This document shows positions 6,375 to 8,806 of a stretch of DNA of 8,806 nt, piece by piece. Each line of letters begins with the position of its first letter. Position 1 is the first letter of the stretch. The notes below the pieces were generated by a model. It had not been told where the DNA came from. It ran no database searches and worked only from the letters and a program-made list of their open reading frames with translations. Origin of the DNA: Kiritimatiellia bacterium (GTDB taxonomy: Bacteria > Verrucomicrobiota > Kiritimatiellia > SLAD01); the NCBI GenBank assembly GCA_007127595.1, contig SKZA01000166.1, forward strand, positions 1-8,806, given 5' to 3'. A program made the position numbers and the translations under genes.

Positions 6375-7649
6375 ATGGGGCGGGGCGCCGGGTATCCTTC
6401 CCGCATGTTCCAGCGGCCTCCAAAGGAGCGTGAAAGTCGGTCTTGGCTCTATGTCGGGCTCTGGATGCTCTTTATTTTTACGTTCATCCCGCTGGCGCGA
6501 GCCGTACAGTCTTTTGTGGATGAACGCTGGGGGCGGGAGGCGTTCACATGGATCGTCCTGGCCGCTATCGTTGCCGCCTTGGCCGCTGCGCTGATTTATC
6601 TATGGCGGGGGCGGGCCGCATTCCGTGCAGGCAATTTGGCGTGGTTGGTCGGCACGGCCACGCTTTTTGTGGTCTGGACGTGGCATTTGCGCACGAATCC
6701 CGAAGAGGCGCTGCACTTTATCCAATACGGTGTATTGAGTCTGCTCGTCTATCGGGCCTTGCTGCATCGCCTGCGCGATGTGAGCATCTATTTTGCCGCC
6801 GCCCTCGTGGCGGGGGTGGTCGGAACGCTGGATGAAATCATCCAATGGCTTACGCCCGGTCGGTTCTTCGATTTTCGCGATATCTGGCTCAATTTGGGCA
6901 GTGCCGTACTGGTGCAGATCGGCGTTAGCCGTGGGATCCGCCCCTCGCAGATTACGGGGAGACCGAGTGTGGCGGGCGTGAGATTGGTCGCCAGGGTGGC
7001 CACGGTCCAGTTGGTTCTGCTTGGCCTGTGCGTGTCCAATACGATTCCGCGCGTGGAATGGTATGCGTCGCGCATTCCCGGTCTCGACTATCTGCGTACC
7101 AACGAAAGCATCATGATCGAATACGGATATCGCTACGAGGATCCGGATATCGGCGTGTTTTTCTCGCGCTTTCCACCGCAGGAACTGGCGCGTGAGGATC
7201 GGGAACGCGCGGAAGAGGTCGCAGAGATTTTGAACCGCTATCGTGATCCGCGGCGTTACGGTGATTTCCTCGCAACCTACACGCCCGCAATCGATCCGTT
7301 CGCCCACGAAGCGCGTGTGCATCTGTTCCGTCGCGATCGCTATCGGGGTGAAGCAAGGGAATACGAGGAAGGTTCGGACGAGCACGCGCTCAATTTCACC
7401 ATTGCGTATCGCGAACACCTGATCATGGAGAAGTACTTTCCCCATACTCTGCATGCGTCGCGTTACGCTTTTACGGACGACTATCGCTTGTATATGCGTT
7501 CGCAACAAATCCCCGAGTATCGCTATGTGAGCGCAGTTAGCGCACAATTGGTGACGCGCTGGCGGGAACCCCATTTCTGGTTGGCCGTCCTCCTGGCCGT
7601 CATTGCGCTGGAGGTCGGGTGGCGGTACTATGCCCGAAGGACACGATGA
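6375..7649 (+). CDS. VanZ-like multi-pass membrane protein with a large C-terminal extracytoplasmic domain
   Basis: The open frame begins at 6210, but codons 1-55 run through the promoter/operator and the inverted-repeat element, so a downstream start is likely. The ATG at 6375 has a weak GGCGGG 5 nt upstream; the ATG at 6405 (MFQRPPKER) is the alternative. From 6375 the product is 424 residues. Probable helices lie at about 25-43, 57-76, 88-105, 111-129, 136-153, 169-184, 207-223 and 401-418. Residues 105-185 carry the VanZ signature: EALHFIQYGVLSLLVYRAL, then GTLDEIIQWLTPGRFFDFRD and IWLNLGSAVL. VanZ itself gives low-level teicoplanin resistance, but most VanZ-like proteins are uncharacterised. 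About 175 residues between the last two helices are hydrophilic, rich in Tyr, Arg and Glu, and match no family I recognise. The stop overlaps the next gene's start. Confidence 0.85.
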   Translation: MGRGAGYPSRMFQRPPKERESRSWLYVGLWMLFIFTFIPLARAVQSFVDERWGREAFTWIVLAAIVAALAAALIYLWRGRAAFRAGNLAWLVGTATLFVVWTWHLRTNPEEALHFIQYGVLSLLVYRALLHRLRDVSIYFAAALVAGVVGTLDEIIQWLTPGRFFDFRDIWLNLGSAVLVQIGVSRGIRPSQITGRPSVAGVRLVARVATVQLVLLGLCVSNTIPRVEWYASRIPGLDYLRTNESIMIEYGYRYEDPDIGVFFSRFPPQELAREDRERAEEVAEILNRYRDPRRYGDFLATYTPAIDPFAHEARVHLFRRDRYRGEAREYEEGSDEHALNFTIAYREHLIMEKYFPHTLHASRYAFTDDYRLYMRSQQIPEYRYVSAVSAQLVTRWREPHFWLAVLLAVIALEVGWRYYARRTR

Positions 7650-8596
7650 CCGACTTGTGCAACAATCCATCGCGTCGCGATGTTCTGCGAACGCTCGCTG
7701 CAAGCGCCGGTGCGGTCTGGCTCTCGCCGTGGCGTGTGACATGGGCCGCGCAGACGGGCGACGCCAATACGTTGCGCCTCCTGTACTATACCGACCTGCA
7801 TACCCGCCTGGAATGGGACACGCCGATCGCGCTCGATAGGGCGGCGGAATCCATGAACGCGCAAAAGGCCGATCTCTCCATCGCGGGCGGCGACCTGATT
7901 ACGGACGGCTTCCAATCGTCCGCAAACACCGTCGCTCCTCGTTGGGACGCGTACATGGCCATGCATCGCCGCATCCGCCCCGAAGCACACCCCATGATCG
8001 GCAACCACGATCTCGTCGCCGCCGATCCCGATGACGGGTCGCCAGCGAGTGATAATCCGCGCCATGAGTTTCTTGATCGCTTTGATCTCGAACGCACCTA
8101 TCGATCGTTTGATGCCGCCGGTTACCACATCATACTGCTCGACTCCATTGAAGTGCTGGGCGGGGATCGGCGCTACCGGGGGTATATCAATGCGGAACAG
8201 ATGGAATGGGTGCGGGAAGATTTGTCGTCCATATCGCGCGATACGCCGATCATTTTGGGTACGCACATTCCGCTGTTGACGAATTTCACGCAGGCGACGG
8301 AAGGCGCGACGATCGCCAATCCTTTCCATCGGGTGGTCGAGAACAATCGTGACGTCTTGGCTGTCTTCGGGGATCATAACCTCGCGCTCGTCTTGCAGGG
8401 CCACGTGCATGTGGACGAATTCATTCGCTGGCGGGGCACGACTTTCATCACCGGCGGCGCCGTGTGCGGACGCTGGTGGCGCGGTGCGTGGCACGGGACG
8501 AACGAGGGGTTCGGCGTTATTACCCTGCGCCCCGGCCGGATCGATTGGGAATACATCGAATACGGCTGGACCGCTCGCCGTCCTGCGCATGTGTAG
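7646..8596 (+). CDS. Tat-exported calcineurin-like metallophosphoesterase
   Basis: The product is a 316-residue dinuclear-metal phosphoesterase predicted to act outside the cytoplasm. The start is the ATG at 7646, in ATGA overlap with the VanZ-like gene stop and with GAAGGA 4 nt upstream; a GTG at 7619 is less likely. The N-terminus reads PSRRDVLRTLAASAG and continues to WAAQTG, a twin-arginine (Tat) signal with probable cleavage near residue 35. All metallophosphoesterase motifs are visible in order: TDLH (Asp50, His52), GGDLITDG (Asp83), GNHD (Asn120, His121), GTHIPL (His207) and GHVH (His253, His255). This motif set is shared by CpdA/Icc-type phosphodiesterases and many cell-surface phosphatases, so the substrate is open. 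Export by Tat fits a protein that loads metals in the cytoplasm. The overlap suggests it works with the VanZ-like membrane protein. Confidence 0.92.
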   Translation: MTDLCNNPSRRDVLRTLAASAGAVWLSPWRVTWAAQTGDANTLRLLYYTDLHTRLEWDTPIALDRAAESMNAQKADLSIAGGDLITDGFQSSANTVAPRWDAYMAMHRRIRPEAHPMIGNHDLVAADPDDGSPASDNPRHEFLDRFDLERTYRSFDAAGYHIILLDSIEVLGGDRRYRGYINAEQMEWVREDLSSISRDTPIILGTHIPLLTNFTQATEGATIANPFHRVVENNRDVLAVFGDHNLALVLQGHVHVDEFIRWRGTTFITGGAVCGRWWRGAWHGTNEGFGVITLRPGRIDWEYIEYGWTARRPAHV

Positions 8597-8629
8597 GATG
8601 GCCGCAAAGGGGCTCAAAAAGGGGATCTC

Positions 8630-8659
8630 TTGACATCTCGACGGAATAAGTGCATGTTA
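8630..8659 (+). promoter_or_regulatory. Candidate promoter of the toxin-antitoxin locus
   Basis: A perfect TTGACA (8630-8635) lies 34 nt after the phosphoesterase stop. A -10 is less clear: ATGTTA at 8654-8659 with an 18-nt spacer, preceded by TG at 8651-8652, is the best placed candidate. A better-looking TATAAA at 8668-8673 has no matching -35. The antitoxin ATG follows at 8687. Between 8597 and 8629 I see no terminator hairpin. Confidence 0.45.
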
Positions 8660-8686
8660 AGTGTGTTTATAAAGTGGGGGTTTCAG

Positions 8687-8806
8687 ATGGCGGTGAAGAC
8701 CATAACCATTGATCTGGCGGCGTACGAAATGTTGGCGGCCGAAAAACGCGGAAACGAATCGTTCAGCAAGGTAATTAAAAGGCGTCTTGGGCCGACAAAA
8801 ACGGCG
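8687..8806 (+). CDS. vapB: VapB-type antitoxin, N-terminal fragment
   Basis: Forty codons are present and the gene runs off the right edge. The visible protein begins MAVKTITIDLAAYEMLAAEK and continues with RGNESFSKVIKRRL. The order KTITID-AYE-L followed by GESFS-VIKR is characteristic of a VapB antitoxin family common in archaea and many bacteria (formerly DUF217), whose members are about 70-90 residues and bind DNA and the VapC toxin. A GTGGGGG run about 6 nt upstream of the ATG may serve as the ribosome site. A VapC PIN-domain RNase gene would be expected immediately downstream, outside the window. Family assignment is fairly secure from the motif; completeness cannot be judged. Confidence 0.8.
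   Translation, partial: MAVKTITIDLAAYEMLAAEKRGNESFSKVIKRRLGPTKTA

Noticed and set aside
7619..7645. GTG start for the phosphoesterase, nine codons earlier
   Set aside because: The ATG at 7646 has GAAGGA upstream, overlaps the previous stop in a coupled arrangement, and places the twin-arginine pair at the usual distance from the start.
6600..7742. 380-codon open frame on the minus strand
   Set aside because: It is antisense to the VanZ-like gene. The plus-strand frame has conserved VanZ motifs and membrane helices; the minus-strand product has neither.
7628..8617. 329-codon open frame on the minus strand
   Set aside because: It is antisense to the metallophosphoesterase, whose complete motif set makes the plus-strand reading certain.
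8597..8629. Terminator after the phosphoesterase gene
   Set aside because: No stem with adequate arms and no T-run could be found in this stretch.

Overview
The window looks like chromosomal DNA of a Gram-negative bacterium, about 58-60% GC by eye. It encodes a complete tripartite envelope efflux system and a Tat-exported enzyme, so the cell has an outer membrane and a Tat pathway. The small interspersed repeats resemble ones I remember from Planctomycetota, Verrucomicrobiota, Kiritimatiellota and Lentisphaerota assemblies. That placement is from memory and unchecked.

Minus strand, right to left (6216 to 1): an efflux operon under one promoter. A TTGACA/TATATT promoter with a 22-bp dyad between its boxes drives an ArsR-family regulator. 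It is followed by a TolC-like outer-membrane factor (4-nt gap), an HlyD/AcrA-type adaptor (18-nt gap), an RND permease (100-nt gap holding a palindromic repeat) and the first 22 codons of a small membrane protein (ATGA overlap). The ArsR protein probably represses the whole operon. It lacks the usual metal-binding cysteines, so the inducer cannot be read from the sequence.

Plus strand (6375 to 8596): two overlapping genes. One is a VanZ-like polytopic membrane protein with an unrecognised C-terminal domain of about 175 residues, probably periplasmic. The other is a Tat-signal calcineurin-like metallophosphoesterase. The ATGA overlap and the predicted common location suggest they act together at the cell envelope.

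Right edge (8630 to 8806): a promoter candidate and the first 40 codons of a VapB-type antitoxin, presumably the start of a VapBC toxin-antitoxin pair.

The most unusual aspect is repeat invasion. Five short repeat elements lie in 8.8 kb. Two are in-frame heptanucleotide arrays with related units, inside the permease and the outer-membrane factor. One is a 58-bp compound palindrome between the adaptor and permease genes. One is a 9-bp-arm palindrome inside the coding sequence for the outer-membrane factor's signal peptide. One is a 107-bp element with 21-bp inverted ends between the divergent operons. I found no tRNA, rRNA, CRISPR array or transposase.
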